A DNA stretch of 64,000 bases from Porphyrobacter sp. CACIAM 03H1 (GCF_002215495.1 NZ_CP021378.1:828417-892416); one strand, 5' to 3'; shown: positions 1-9,211, counted from the stretch's first letter. Numbers and translations are program-made. The notes: generated by a model not told the origin, from the sequence alone.

Positions 1-1
1 C

Positions 2-562
2 GCCATGATCGGCCCGGATGGCGCGATCATGGGCACCTATCGCAAGAGCCACATTCCCGACGGGCCGGGCTACGAGGAAAAGTACTATTTCCGCCCGGGC
101 AATGACGGGTTCAAGGTGTGGGATGTACCGGGCGAGGACGGCGCGCGGGTGCGCGTGGGCGTCGGCATCTGCTGGGACCAGTGGTATCCCGAAGCCGCCC
201 GCGTGATGGCGTTGCTGGGCGCGGAACTGCTGATGTACCCGACCGCGATCGGCTCGGAACCCTATGATCCCGGCCTCGACACCAGCCGGATGTGGCGGCG
301 CGCAATGCTCGGCCATGCGGTGTCGAACTGCATGCCGGTGGTGGCGGCCAATCGCATCGGCGAGGAGTGCGGGCAGCGCTTCTACGGCCACTCCTTCATC
401 ACCGACGAATGGGGCGATTTCCTCGCCGAGTACGGTGCCGGGGAGAGCGGCGTGCTGGTCGCCCGGCTCGACCTCGCGCGCGCGGCGACGCACCGCGCCG
501 GCATGGGCTTCTTCCGCGACCGCCGCCCGCAGCTCTACGGACGCATCGCCGAGGACATCTAG
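2..562 (+). CDS. aguB: N-carbamoylputrescine amidase, C-terminal part (5' end outside window)
   Basis: The gene enters from the left edge, so its N-terminus and true start are not visible. Carbon-nitrogen hydrolases of this family convert N-carbamoylputrescine to putrescine, CO2 and ammonia in the agmatine route of polyamine synthesis, in the cytoplasm. The visible 185 residues hold the nitrilase-fold catalytic lysine in YRKSHIP (codon 44-46) and the nucleophile cysteine in GICWDQWYPE (codon 170-172). The GICWDQ context and the tail FFRDRRPQLYG are typical of the AguB branch rather than of general amidases. The catalytic glutamate lies upstream of the window. folK follows after 13 bases on the same strand; no functional link between them is known. 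Confidence 0.85.
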   Translation, partial: AMIGPDGAIMGTYRKSHIPDGPGYEEKYYFRPGNDGFKVWDVPGEDGARVRVGVGICWDQWYPEAARVMALLGAELLMYPTAIGSEPYDPGLDTSRMWRRAMLGHAVSNCMPVVAANRIGEECGQRFYGHSFITDEWGDFLAEYGAGESGVLVARLDLARAATHRAGMGFFRDRRPQLYGRIAEDI

Positions 563-575
563 GCGCGGGGTCTGA

Positions 576-1076
576 TTGAGCAGCACCTACCTGATCGCGC
601 TGGGGAGCAACCGGTGGCACCACCTCTACGGCGCGCCGGGTGGGGTAGTGCGCGCGGCAATGGAGGAGCTTGCCGCCTTCGGCACCGTCACCGCCCGCTC
701 GCCCGTAGTGACGACCCCGGCGATGGGCGCGGCGCGGCGGCGCTTCGCCAATGCCGCGCTGGTGCTCGAGACCGAGCTCGCCCCGCCGGCGCTGCTCGCA
801 GGCCTCAAGCGCACCGAGCGCAGCTTCGGTCGGCGCCGCGGCCAGCGCTGGGGTGACCGGGTGCTCGATTGCGACATCGTGCTGTGGAGTGGCGGGGTCT
901 GGCGCTCGGGCGTGCGGGGCGAGGGCCTCGCCATCCCTCACCCGGCCTTTGCCGCAAGGGCCTTCGTGCTCGACCCGGCCTGCCGCATCGCCCGGCAGTG
1001 GCGCGATCCGCGCAGCGGATTGACCCTCGCCCAGTCCCAAGCCCGCTTGACCCGCCCGCGCCCCCTGCCTAGGTGA
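576..1076 (+). CDS. folK: 2-amino-4-hydroxy-6-hydroxymethyldihydropteridine diphosphokinase
   Basis: HPPK transfers pyrophosphate from ATP to 6-hydroxymethyl-7,8-dihydropterin, the step before dihydropteroate synthase in folate synthesis. The 166-residue length fits the family. Visible marks are LIALGSNR at the N-terminus and the signature RRRGQRWGDRVLDCDIVLW, which carries the conserved Arg-Trp and Asp-Cys-Asp residues for Mg-ATP binding. A proline-bearing motif IPHPAFAARAFVLDP follows, as expected. The start is TTG at 576; it is the only start placing LGSN close to the N-terminus, and a GGGG stretch lies just upstream. The gene is 13 bases after aguB. The C-terminus is basic and slightly extended. 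Confidence 0.92.
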   Translation: MSSTYLIALGSNRWHHLYGAPGGVVRAAMEELAAFGTVTARSPVVTTPAMGAARRRFANAALVLETELAPPALLAGLKRTERSFGRRRGQRWGDRVLDCDIVLWSGGVWRSGVRGEGLAIPHPAFAARAFVLDPACRIARQWRDPRSGLTLAQSQARLTRPRPLPR

Positions 1077-1106
1077 GCGCGCTCGCCGCGAAAAGGCGCA
1101 GCGCGT

Positions 1107-1182
1107 GGGCCCGTAGCTCAGTAGGTAGAGCAGCTGACTTTTAATCAGCGGGTCACAGGTTCGAATCCTGTCGGGCTCACCA
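1107..1182 (+). tRNA. tRNA-Lys (anticodon TTT)
   Basis: Seventy-six bases fold as a tRNA. The acceptor stem GGGCCCG (1107-1113) pairs with CGGGCTC (1172-1178) with one G-U pair, followed by ACCA encoded in the DNA. The anticodon stem GCTGA/TCAGC encloses the loop CTTTTAA with anticodon TTT at 1140-1142. The TpsiC arm carries GGTTCGAATCC. It sits between folK and the DUF305 gene. Confidence 0.97.
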
Positions 1183-1295
1183 CTCTATCTGCTCGTCCGA
1201 ACGGTCTGTGGCGCCTGTGCCACGGCGTGGCGCGCGCTGGTGAACATCGCGCCGGACCCGGCGGTTCTCTCCGCATCATCGCGAGGGAGACGAGC

Positions 1296-1802
1296 ATGGG
1301 ACCGCAGCAAGACAGCACCGCCAGCACCCCCTACTGGCGCTTCATGGCGATGATCGCGGCCGGAACGGTGGTGATGTTCGGCCTGATGTATCTCAACACC
1401 TACGCCCCCGACCACGTCTTCTGGAGCGAGACGCGGTTCTGGATGGCCTTCGTCATGGGCGCGGCGATGATGGTGGTGATGCTCGCCTTCATGTGGGGGA
1501 TGTATCCGAGCCGGACGCGCAACCTGATCGTCCTTGCCGTCGCGGCGTTGGTCTTCGCGCTTTCCCTTTGGCTGGTGCGCAGCCAGCGCACCGTGACCGA
1601 CACCGAATACATGCGTGCGATGATCCCGCACCACTCGATCGCGATCCTGACCAGCACCCGCGCGCAGATCCGCGATCCCAGGGTGCGCGCCCTGGCCGAC
1701 GAAATCGCAGCGACCCAGCGCCGCGAGATCGCCGAGATGAAGGCGCTGATCGCCGACATCGAGGCGAACGGCGTGCAGGCGCAGCCCGCCGCCCCCCGCT
1801 GA
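1296..1802 (+). CDS. DUF305-family membrane protein
   Basis: This 168-residue protein has three hydrophobic segments (near residues 14-34, 46-66 and 76-94) followed by a C-terminal DUF305-type helical region with the motif MRAMIPHHSIAI. In characterised DUF305 relatives, His-His and Met-rich motifs of this kind are linked to copper or other metal handling, but no substrate can be assigned here. ATG at 1296 is preferred over upstream in-frame starts because a GAGGGAGA ribosome site lies just before it and the hydrophobic stretch then begins near the N-terminus. The neighbouring tRNA and the MliC-like lipoprotein gene give no functional context. Confidence 0.8.
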   Translation: MGPQQDSTASTPYWRFMAMIAAGTVVMFGLMYLNTYAPDHVFWSETRFWMAFVMGAAMMVVMLAFMWGMYPSRTRNLIVLAVAALVFALSLWLVRSQRTVTDTEYMRAMIPHHSIAILTSTRAQIRDPRVRALADEIAATQRREIAEMKALIADIEANGVQAQPAAPR

Positions 1803-1808
1803 GCGGCC

Positions 1809-2129
1809 TCACATTCCCCGCGGCACGGCCACCTTCCGGCAGGTCATCGGCGCCATCCGGCCCACGGTCCAGATCGCCTCGTCGCCCTTGTTCCAGAACT
1901 GGTGCGTGGGGCTCATGTATTTCGCGCCCGAGGCCGAGCGGTCCGCGGAAATGGTGACGGGGGCATTGTCGTTCATCTGTACCATCACCCGGTCGCCATC
2001 GAGCATGTCGACCTTCAGCCGCGTGCCGTTGCCGCAATCGAAATAGCTGCTCGCGCCCGGCCCGCCGACGCTCTGGGTGCAGCCCGCCAGTGCCAACGCC
2101 CCGAGTGTGAAAAGGATAACCTGTTTCAT
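1809..2129 (-). CDS. MliC-family lipoprotein (C-type lysozyme inhibitor-like)
   Basis: A 106-residue lipoprotein with a signal peptide and lipobox LAGC (Cys16). The mature part contains SYFDCGNGTRLKV and a later conserved cysteine (MTCRK), the pattern of the MliC/DUF3160-like fold in which two cysteines form a disulfide. Family members sit in the periplasm on a membrane and inhibit C-type lysozyme; the inhibitory loop was not checked here. It is convergent with the DUF305 gene, with 6 bases between the stops. It lies in its own short unit downstream of the transporter gene on the same strand. Confidence 0.75.
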   Translation of the reverse strand: MKQVILFTLGALALAGCTQSVGGPGASSYFDCGNGTRLKVDMLDGDRVMVQMNDNAPVTISADRSASGAKYMSPTHQFWNKGDEAIWTVGRMAPMTCRKVAVPRGM

Positions 2130-2186
2130 GTGCCTCTCTCCCTCCGTTTGGACGGAGGGTATGGCCGGAGCGTGGCGTTTTTGTGG

Positions 2187-2909
2187 CTAGGCCTGGGCCG
2201 TCCTCGCATCGAGCCAGCGTGCCGCCTGCACCCCGAAGGTGATGAGGAAGGGCACCATCACGAGGCTGAGGAACACCTTGGCCAGCACCTGCCCGATCAT
2301 CAGGTCGGTGATGTCGAACTCGCCGTAAAAGGCGAGCGTGATGAAGATCACCGAATCGACCGCCTGGCTGAGCGCCGAGGCCACCGCGCCGCGCACCATC
2401 AGGCCGATCGTGCTCTCGCCGCTGCCGCTCCCGCGCAGGCGGTCGAAGATCCAGATGTTGAGCAGCAGCGAGGTGATGTAGCTCGCCGGTCCCGCCATCC
2501 ACACGCGCCATGTCGACTGGTGCACACGCTCGAAGGCGGCGAGATCGTCGGGGCGGAAGGCGAGCATCTCCGAGGAGGCGGGCAGGGCCAGCACCAGCTG
2601 CATCAGCACCGCCGACAGCCCCAGCGGCAGGAAGCCCCACCAAACGATCCGCTTGGCCGCCTCGCGCCCGTAGAGCTGCGACAGCGTGCTCGAGATCACC
2701 ACCAGCAGCAGGAAGGGGAAGATGCCGCTCTCCACCGCAAGATCGGTCGGCCACAGCTGCACCTGCTTGAAGGCGAGCACGCCTGCCAGCACCGTCATCC
2801 CGCCATAGAGCAGCGTGAAGACGAACATGCCGAGGGGCATTGCGATGCCTGAAGGCGCGGTGGCGGCGAAGGGGGCGGCGGCCGGAACGGCGGGTGCGGG
2901 CGTGTCCAT
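2187..2909 (-). CDS. VUT-family transporter (queuosine precursor transporter-like, YhhQ)
   Basis: A 240-residue integral membrane protein with about six hydrophobic helices. Motifs of the vitamin uptake transporter/YhhQ family are visible: STWRVWMAGPASYITS, FDRLRG and SQAVDSVIFITLAF, where family members bind the 7-deazaguanine precursor preQ0/preQ1 for queuosine tRNA modification. ATG at 2909 is chosen because the first helix starts about 27 residues later; the reading frame stays open upstream, but that part reads as unrelated basic sequence. Specificity for a queuosine precursor is inferred from the family. The gene is divergent from the nucleoside transporter, with about 215 bases between them. 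Confidence 0.85.
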   Translation of the reverse strand: MDTPAPAVPAAAPFAATAPSGIAMPLGMFVFTLLYGGMTVLAGVLAFKQVQLWPTDLAVESGIFPFLLLVVISSTLSQLYGREAAKRIVWWGFLPLGLSAVLMQLVLALPASSEMLAFRPDDLAAFERVHQSTWRVWMAGPASYITSLLLNIWIFDRLRGSGSGESTIGLMVRGAVASALSQAVDSVIFITLAFYGEFDITDLMIGQVLAKVFLSLVMVPFLITFGVQAARWLDARTAQA

Positions 2910-3124
2910 CGGGCCAAGTGCTAGCCAGCGCGCCGGCAAAAGAAAAGCGCACTCGCACTGCCTGTCACCGCACTTTGCCCACGGCTTCTGGCCGCCCCAT
3001 GCCGCATCGCCGCTTGCAAGTGCCCGCGCAAACTGCCACGCCAAGCGTGTGCGTGCCGGAGCGGGGCTGCGGCGCGTGAGGGGTCGACACGCTTTCCCAG
3101 CCAGAACAAGGGCCATTCGCTGCC

Positions 3125-4603
3125 GTGAACGAGAGTATCACGTCCATCCTGCTGAGCCTTGCCGGCGTGCTCGCCATTCTTGCCATCGCCTTTGCGCTGT
3201 CATCGGCCAGGCGCCAGATCAACCTCAGGGTGGTTGGCTCGGCCTTCGCGTTGCAGGCGCTGACCGCGCTCGTCGTGCTGCGCACCGATGCCGGCGTGGC
3301 GGTGATCGGGGGGCTGTCGCAGGGCGTGATCGCGCTGCTCGATTTCTCCAAGATCGGCATCACCTCGGTGTTCGGGCCGATGGAGAACAACCCCTTCGCC
3401 AACACCTTCGTGATCGCCGCGCTGCCGGTGATCGTGTTCTTCGCTGCGATCGTCTCGATCCTCTACCATCTCGGGATCATGCAGCGGCTGGTGCGCTGGG
3501 TCGGCGGGGCGATCGGCTGGATCACCGGGATCAGCAAGGTCGAGGCGCTGGGTGCAGCGGCCAACATCTTCGTCGGCCAGTCTGAAAGCCCGCTGGTGGT
3601 GCGCCCCTATCTCGCGGCGCTCAGCCCGGCAGGCCTGTTCACGCTGATGAGCGTCGGCATGGCCGGCGTGGCGGGAACGATCCTTGCCGCCTATGCGAGC
3701 TTCATCGGCGAGGAGGCCGTGCCCTTCCTGCTCGCGGCCGCCTTCATGTCGGCGCCGGGCGGCATTCTCATGGCCAAGATCATGATGCCTGACGTGGGCG
3801 GCCCGGGCGGCCACGATCACGCCATCGGCGTAGCCGCGGTTGCCCGTGCGCGCGGCAAGACCAACGCCCTTACCGAGGCGACCCGGGTGGTGATGTACGA
3901 CGAGAACGGGCAGGAGGTCGAACTCCCGCAGGCCCGCATCAGCGCGGTCGGCCCGGCCTCGATCCTCGAAGGCGGCGCCAAGGCCGACGAGGTGAGCGCG
4001 GCGGAGACTTTCGAGGAAGGCCAGCGCCCCGCCAACATCATCGAGGCCGCCGCGCAAGGGACCCAGACCGGGGTCAAGCTCGCGGTCGCGGTCGGCGCGA
4101 TGGTGATGGTGTTCGTCGCCCTCGTGGCGCTAGCCAACGGGATGCTGGCGGGCATCGGCACCGGCATCGTTAACCTCGCCGCCGGCGCGGGAAGTCCGCT
4201 ATCGCCCGAGGTCGCAGCGTGGCTCGAGGGGATCAGCTTTCAGAAACTGCTCGGCTACATCTTCGCGCCGGTGATGTTCCTGATCGGCATTTCCGACTGG
4301 GACCAGGCGCAGATCGCGGGCGGGCTGTTCGGGACCAAGATCGTGCTCAACGAATTCGTCGCCTTTATCGATCTGGGCGCCATGGGGCCGGGCGAACTGA
4401 CGATGCGCAGCCGCGCGATCATCACTTTCGCGCTGTGCGGCTTTGCCAATTTCTCCTCGATCGCGATCCAGATGGCGGTGACCGGAGGCCTCGCGCCCAA
4501 CCAGCGCCCGGTGATCGCGAAGCTCGGATTGAAGGCGCTCGCCGCCGGAAGTCTCGCCAACCTGATGAGCGCGGCGCTCGCCAGCCTGTTTCTGCCATAC
4601 TGA
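3125..4603 (+). CDS. Concentrative nucleoside transporter (CNT/NupC family)
   Basis: CNT proteins import nucleosides across the inner membrane by H+ or Na+ symport. The 492-residue sequence shows the N-terminal gating helices, the nucleoside-binding signature GQSESPLVVRPY, and a C-terminal core with NEFVAFIDLG and ALCGFANFSSIAIQ. These match the Nucleos_tra2_N, gate and Nucleos_tra2_C segments in order. Between the halves is an insert of about 90 hydrophilic residues (3790-4060, rich in Gly, Glu and Ala) that makes the protein longer than the roughly 400 residues of enterobacterial NupC. The start is GTG at 3125. A stem-loop follows the stop at 4609-4629. Confidence 0.92.
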   Translation: MNESITSILLSLAGVLAILAIAFALSSARRQINLRVVGSAFALQALTALVVLRTDAGVAVIGGLSQGVIALLDFSKIGITSVFGPMENNPFANTFVIAALPVIVFFAAIVSILYHLGIMQRLVRWVGGAIGWITGISKVEALGAAANIFVGQSESPLVVRPYLAALSPAGLFTLMSVGMAGVAGTILAAYASFIGEEAVPFLLAAAFMSAPGGILMAKIMMPDVGGPGGHDHAIGVAAVARARGKTNALTEATRVVMYDENGQEVELPQARISAVGPASILEGGAKADEVSAAETFEEGQRPANIIEAAAQGTQTGVKLAVAVGAMVMVFVALVALANGMLAGIGTGIVNLAAGAGSPLSPEVAAWLEGISFQKLLGYIFAPVMFLIGISDWDQAQIAGGLFGTKIVLNEFVAFIDLGAMGPGELTMRSRAIITFALCGFANFSSIAIQMAVTGGLAPNQRPVIAKLGLKALAAGSLANLMSAALASLFLPY

Positions 4604-4608
4604 CCGGT

Positions 4609-4629
4609 GCCCTGCCCCCTTGGCAGGGC
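4609..4629 (+). terminator. Stem-loop after the nucleoside transporter gene
   Basis: A perfect 8-bp stem GCCCTGCC/GGCAGGGC with a five-base loop, starting 5 bases after the transporter stop codon. There is no T-tract, so it may slow or partially stop transcription, or protect the 3' end, rather than act as a strong intrinsic terminator. Confidence 0.5.
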
Positions 4630-4656
4630 CTCCCCGGCAGGTGTAAGGCGCCCGGC

Positions 4657-5598
4657 ATGACCAATATCGCCCCCGGCATCGCCTCCGTCAGCCTCGCCCA
4701 GCCGCTCGAAACCATCGCCGACGAGCTGGGCCGCAGCTTTTCCGAATACGGCTTTGCCGTGGTGCGCGATCACGGGATCCCGCAGGAACTGATCGACGAG
4801 GCGGAAGCCGTCTCGAAGGCGTTCTTCGCCCTGCCGGACGCAGTCAAGCGCGCCTACCGGATCGAAGGCGGCGGCGGTGCGCGCGGCTACACCCCCTTCG
4901 GCACCGAGAAGGCCAAGGACGCCGAGGTGTTCGACCTCAAGGAGTTCTGGCACGTCGGCCGCGATCTGCCGCAGGGCCACCCGCTCGCGGAGTTCATGGC
5001 CCCCAACATCTGGCCCGCCGAGGTCGCGGGCTTCCGCGAGACCATGAGCGCGCTGTTCGCCGCTTTCGAGACGGCAGGAGCCCGCGTGCTCGAGGCGATC
5101 GCCCTGCACCTCGGACGCCCGCGCGATTTCTTCGCGGCGAGCGTCGAGGATGGCAATTCGGTGATGCGCCTGCTCCACTACCCGCCGCTCGGCGAAGGCG
5201 CGCCCGAAGGGGCGATCCGCGCTGCCGCGCATGGCGACATCAACACCATCACCCTGCTGCTCGGCGCAGAGGAGGCGGGGCTCGAACTGCTGACCCGGCA
5301 AGGCGAATGGCTGCCGATCCCGGCGGTGAAGGGCGCGCTGGTCATCAATGTCGGCGACATGCTCGAACGCCAGACCGCCGGCCGGCTGCGCTCGACCACG
5401 CACCGGGTGGTGAACCCGCGCGGCGAGGCGGCGAAGCGTTCGCGCTACTCGATGCCGTTCTTCCTGCATTTCCGGCCCGACTTCCTGATCGAGCCCCTGC
5501 CCGAGTGCATCGATCCGGACGCCGCGACTCCGCCGCCCGCGCCGATCACCGCGCATGATTTCCTGATGCAGCGCCTGCGCGAGATCAATCTCGCCTGA
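4657..5598 (+). CDS. Isopenicillin N synthase-family 2-oxoglutarate/Fe(II) oxygenase
   Basis: A 313-residue cytosolic oxygenase of the plant-like 2OG-Fe(II) superfamily. The N-terminal DIOX_N region includes FAVVRDHGIP. The metal triad is complete: His192 and Asp194 (AAHGDIN) and His249 (STTHRVVNP). The 2-oxoglutarate-binding Arg263-x-Ser265 pair (RYS) is also present. Relatives hydroxylate or desaturate small molecules; the substrate cannot be read from the sequence. ATG at 4657 gives the normal N-terminus. The nucleoside transporter is 53 bases upstream, so co-transcription is possible but a stem-loop lies between them. Because the nearest neighbours are a purine transporter and a 7-deazaguanine-type transporter, a nucleobase-related substrate is conceivable, but this is speculation. 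Confidence 0.85.
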   Translation: MTNIAPGIASVSLAQPLETIADELGRSFSEYGFAVVRDHGIPQELIDEAEAVSKAFFALPDAVKRAYRIEGGGGARGYTPFGTEKAKDAEVFDLKEFWHVGRDLPQGHPLAEFMAPNIWPAEVAGFRETMSALFAAFETAGARVLEAIALHLGRPRDFFAASVEDGNSVMRLLHYPPLGEGAPEGAIRAAAHGDINTITLLLGAEEAGLELLTRQGEWLPIPAVKGALVINVGDMLERQTAGRLRSTTHRVVNPRGEAAKRSRYSMPFFLHFRPDFLIEPLPECIDPDAATPPPAPITAHDFLMQRLREINLA

Positions 5599-5864
5599 CA
5601 TCGCACGCGAAGCACGCTTCGTCGGCCTGCCCCTGAAATGGGCGCGGCGTTGCTGCGATGCAACACCACTCCGTGCAACCCGCTGACTCCGAGGGTTTTT
5701 TCGGCGCGCGGGCGGAGCGTTTCCGCAAAATCGACGGCCTGACGCGAAGAGAGTCTTGAAACTGTCACAGAACCGTCGCTTTTCCGCAAGCCAGCGGGCC
5801 TAGGGCTGCCCGGCATCGACCTCTCCCAATCACGATTTCCATTTCGCAAACAGGGGCCTCAACC

Positions 5865-8800
5865 ATGAAGCTTAAGTATCTCCTTGCCGCGAGCATCGTC
5901 AGCCTCGCCGCGACGACCACGATCGCTACGCCGGCTTTCGCGCAGGAAACCACTTCGTCGGTTCGCGGTAACGTGACCGACCAGAGCGGCGCGCCCATTG
6001 CCGGTGCGACCGTCACCGTGACCCACGTTCCCTCGGGCACGACCTCGACCCAGACCACCGACGCGAGCGGCGGCTTCAACGCGGCCGGCCTGCGTCTCGG
6101 CGGCCCCTTCAACGTCACCGTGACCGCCGACGGCTTCGAGACCGTCGAGCAGGAAATCGGCTTCCTCACCGCCGGCCAGGCCCAGCGCCTCAGCGTCGCG
6201 CTGGTCGAGCAGGGCCAGGCGATCGTCGTTTCCGGCGCGCGCCAGACCTCGTCGATCAAGCTCGCCACCGGCGCCGCCACCGTGCTTAGCGCCCGCGACA
6301 TCCTCGGCGTCGCCAACATCAACCGCGACATCCGCAACCTCGCCGCGCGCAACCCGCTCGTTAACCTCGATGCGACCAACAACGGCGCGATCAGCATCGC
6401 CGGCGCCAACAACCGCTACAACCGCTTCACCATCGACGGCGTGGCCTTCGGCGACCCCTTCGGCCTCGAATCGGGCGGCCTTGTCTCGGCCCGTGGCCCG
6501 GTGCCGCTTGACGCGATCGGCGAATTCGCCGTCGAAATCGCTCCGGTGGACATCCAGCAGGGCTTCTTCCAGGGCGGCGCGATCAACGCGCAGCTCAAGT
6601 CGGGCGGCAACCGCTTCACCTTCCTCGGCGGCGCCTACTATCAGGACGACAGCCTGCGCGGCGAGCGCGCGCGCGAACTGACCCGTGTCGGCGCCTTCGA
6701 ATCGCAGATCTACACGGCGCAGGTCACCGGCCCGATCATCAAGGACAAGCTGTTCTTCGCGGTCACCTACGAGCGCACCCGCGACACCGTGCCTTCGGAA
6801 GTGGCGCCCTCGCAGCTCGGCATCACCGATGCGCAGCTCACCCGGATCAGCGACATCGCCCGCAATACCTACCAGTTCGACACGCTGGGCGTTGCCAATG
6901 ACATCGTCGAGAGCGACGACAAGCTCGTCACCAAGCTCGACTGGAACGTCGCCGACGGTCACCGTCTGAGCGCAACCTACATCTGGAACGAAAGCGCGCT
7001 GCTCGCCGGCCAGACCGGCGTGGGCCAGATCAACGCCAACAACCCGACCTTCAACCTGCTGTCGAACAACTACACGCAGGGCGCGAAGAATCACTTCGGG
7101 ATGATCCAGTCGAACAACCAGTGGTCGGACAACTTCTCGACCATGCTGCGCGTGTCCTACGCCGACTACGTGCGCCTGCAGGTGCCGATCGGCGGCAACC
7201 GCGACTTCGGCCAGTTCCAGGTCTGCCTTGCCGACAACCCCTCGGCGCCGCCGCTGGTCTGCCCGGCCGGGACCCGCCGTCTCCAGTTCGGCCCTGACAT
7301 CAGCCGTCAGGCCAACGAGCTCGACAGCCAGAGCCTGAACATCGAATTCGCCGCGACGCTCAACCTCAACAACCACACCGTCAAGGTGATCGCCGAGCGC
7401 CGTACGCAGGACATCCGCAACCTCTTCGCCCAGCGCGTTTCGGGTGCGTGGTACTTCGACGGGATCAGCGACCTGCAGGCCCGCCGCGCCAACGAAGTCG
7501 ACATCGCCGTGCCGCTGCGCGGCGGCATCGACACCGTGACCGCGGACTTCCAGAACAACTCGTGGACCTTCGGGATCATGGACACGATCGACGTGACCGA
7601 CACCCTGACCGTGGTGGCCGGCATGCGTTACGACCTGTTCGACACGCCCGACCGTCCCTTTGCCAACGACGCCTTCCTCGGCCGCTTCGGCTTCTCGAAC
7701 ACTGCCACGCTCAACGGGCGTGACCTGTTCCAGCCGCGCTTCGGCATCAACTGGCAGCCGACCGACCGCCTGACGGTGCGCGGTTCGGCGGGGATCTTCG
7801 GCGGCGGCAACCCCAACGTCTGGATCTCGAACAACTACTCGAACCCCGGCCCGACGATCGGCCGCGTGCAGGTCCGCCGCGTGCCCGGCGCCACCCCGGC
7901 GCAGGACACCTTCACCGTTTCGGGCGTCACCGGCCTGTCGGCGGCGCAGCAGAACGCCATCGGCGCCGCCACGCTCAACAATGTCTCGGGCGGCACGGGC
8001 GTTCCGCAGGCGCTGGTCGATGCGATCCGCACCACCGGCACCGCCGCCTCGCCGACCAACGCGCTGGATCCGAACTTCGAGGTGCTCTCGCAGTGGCGCT
8101 TCTCGGGCTCGGTCGACTACGAAGCCGACCTCGGCTTCCTCGGCGATGGCTGGACCTTCGGTGCGGACGTGGTCTATTCGAAGCAGCGCAACGCGCTGGA
8201 GTGGACCGACCTGCGCTCGGTGCCGAACGGCACCCTGCCCGATGGCCGGACCCGCTACACCGTGCTCCCCGGCCAGGGCACCACGGTGAACACCGACGTC
8301 CTGCTGACCAACACCGGTTTCGGTGACAGCTGGAACATCGTCGGCCGCTTCGACAAGCGCTTCGACAGCGGCTTCTTCTTCAACGGCGCCTATACCTATG
8401 GCGACGTTCAGGATCAGAACCCGGGCACCTCGTCGGTGGCGTTCTCGAACTACCAGAACACCGCCGTGCTCGATCCGAACTTCGCCGCGCAGGGCATCTC
8501 GAACTACCAGCGCGACCACCAGTTCCGACTGGTGGCGGGCTATGACAACGAGCTGTTCGGCGACAACATCACCCGCGTCGAGTTCTTCTACAACGTGCGT
8601 TCGGGCCAGCGTTACAGCTACACCTTCGCCGATCAGGCCGCCGGCACCGCCCGGTCGACCGTTCTCGGGGTGACCGGCCGCAACGAGCGCGGTCTGCTCT
8701 ACGTGCCGAACGTGAGCAGCCCGACCGCCGATTCGCGCGTGCTCTATGCCCCGAACTTCGACTTCACCGGCTTCCAGCAGTTCGTGCTGAATTCGGAGCT

Positions 8801-9185
8801 GGCGGACTTCCAGGGCCAGATCGCGCCGAAGAACATCGCCAAGACCCCGTGGGTGCACAAGCTCGACCTGTCGGTGCGCCAGCAGGTTCCGCTGCCGCTC
8901 GGCGGGAAGATGGAACTGTCGATGGAAATGGAGAACGTCCTCAACTTCATCGACAAGGACTGGGGCACGATCCGTCAGGTCGGCTTCCCCTACACCGCGC
9001 CGATCGTGAACGTGCGCTGCCTGACCACTCCGGGCAACGCCGCGAGCGTCGCCACGGTGGCCCAGCCCTGCGCCCAGTACCTCTACGAGAACCGTTCGGG
9101 CACGACCTTCCGTGCGCCTGTCGAAGCGACCAACATCAACGGGTCGCTGTGGGGCGTGCGCTTCGGGGTGCGCGTGCTGTTCTGA
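5865..9185 (+). CDS. TonB-dependent receptor with carboxypeptidase-regulatory-like N-terminal domain (Oar-like)
   Basis: A 1106-residue outer-membrane protein. A signal peptide ends at about residue 26 (TPAFAQE). Residues about 30-110 form a CarboxypepD_reg-like beta-sandwich (SVRGNVTDQSGAPIAGATV, then DASGGF). A plug domain follows, and then a long beta-barrel closes with the C-terminal aromatic strand ending VRFGVRVLF. Oar-like receptors take up large substrates or act in surface interaction; the ligand is unknown. The 266-base upstream region is non-coding and probably carries its promoter. A strong terminator follows 26 bases after the stop. Codon use matches that of a highly expressed gene (heavy use of GGC, ACC and AAC). 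Confidence 0.93.
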   Translation: MKLKYLLAASIVSLAATTTIATPAFAQETTSSVRGNVTDQSGAPIAGATVTVTHVPSGTTSTQTTDASGGFNAAGLRLGGPFNVTVTADGFETVEQEIGFLTAGQAQRLSVALVEQGQAIVVSGARQTSSIKLATGAATVLSARDILGVANINRDIRNLAARNPLVNLDATNNGAISIAGANNRYNRFTIDGVAFGDPFGLESGGLVSARGPVPLDAIGEFAVEIAPVDIQQGFFQGGAINAQLKSGGNRFTFLGGAYYQDDSLRGERARELTRVGAFESQIYTAQVTGPIIKDKLFFAVTYERTRDTVPSEVAPSQLGITDAQLTRISDIARNTYQFDTLGVANDIVESDDKLVTKLDWNVADGHRLSATYIWNESALLAGQTGVGQINANNPTFNLLSNNYTQGAKNHFGMIQSNNQWSDNFSTMLRVSYADYVRLQVPIGGNRDFGQFQVCLADNPSAPPLVCPAGTRRLQFGPDISRQANELDSQSLNIEFAATLNLNNHTVKVIAERRTQDIRNLFAQRVSGAWYFDGISDLQARRANEVDIAVPLRGGIDTVTADFQNNSWTFGIMDTIDVTDTLTVVAGMRYDLFDTPDRPFANDAFLGRFGFSNTATLNGRDLFQPRFGINWQPTDRLTVRGSAGIFGGGNPNVWISNNYSNPGPTIGRVQVRRVPGATPAQDTFTVSGVTGLSAAQQNAIGAATLNNVSGGTGVPQALVDAIRTTGTAASPTNALDPNFEVLSQWRFSGSVDYEADLGFLGDGWTFGADVVYSKQRNALEWTDLRSVPNGTLPDGRTRYTVLPGQGTTVNTDVLLTNTGFGDSWNIVGRFDKRFDSGFFFNGAYTYGDVQDQNPGTSSVAFSNYQNTAVLDPNFAAQGISNYQRDHQFRLVAGYDNELFGDNITRVEFFYNVRSGQRYSYTFADQAAGTARSTVLGVTGRNERGLLYVPNVSSPTADSRVLYAPNFDFTGFQQFVLNSELADFQGQIAPKNIAKTPWVHKLDLSVRQQVPLPLGGKMELSMEMENVLNFIDKDWGTIRQVGFPYTAPIVNVRCLTTPGNAASVATVAQPCAQYLYENRSGTTFRAPVEATNINGSLWGVRFGVRVLF

Positions 9186-9211
9186 TCGCGTCGCGCAAGC
9201 GAACCACTTAG

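Noticed and set aside
2910..3124. Possible preQ1 riboswitch before the queuosine-precursor-type transporter
   Set aside because: No recognisable preQ1 motif (short hairpin plus A-rich tail) was found in the leader; such riboswitches are also uncommon in this group.
5608..5664. Two small hairpins (CGAAGC-AC-GCTTCG and GTTGC-N6-GCAAC) before the Oar-like receptor as a terminator or riboswitch
   Set aside because: Short stems, no T-run and no conserved fold recognised.
5859..8858. Long open frame on the minus strand opposite the Oar-like receptor
   Set aside because: It is the antisense shadow of a high-GC gene with a clear family assignment; the predicted peptide is Val/Arg/Glu-rich without domains.
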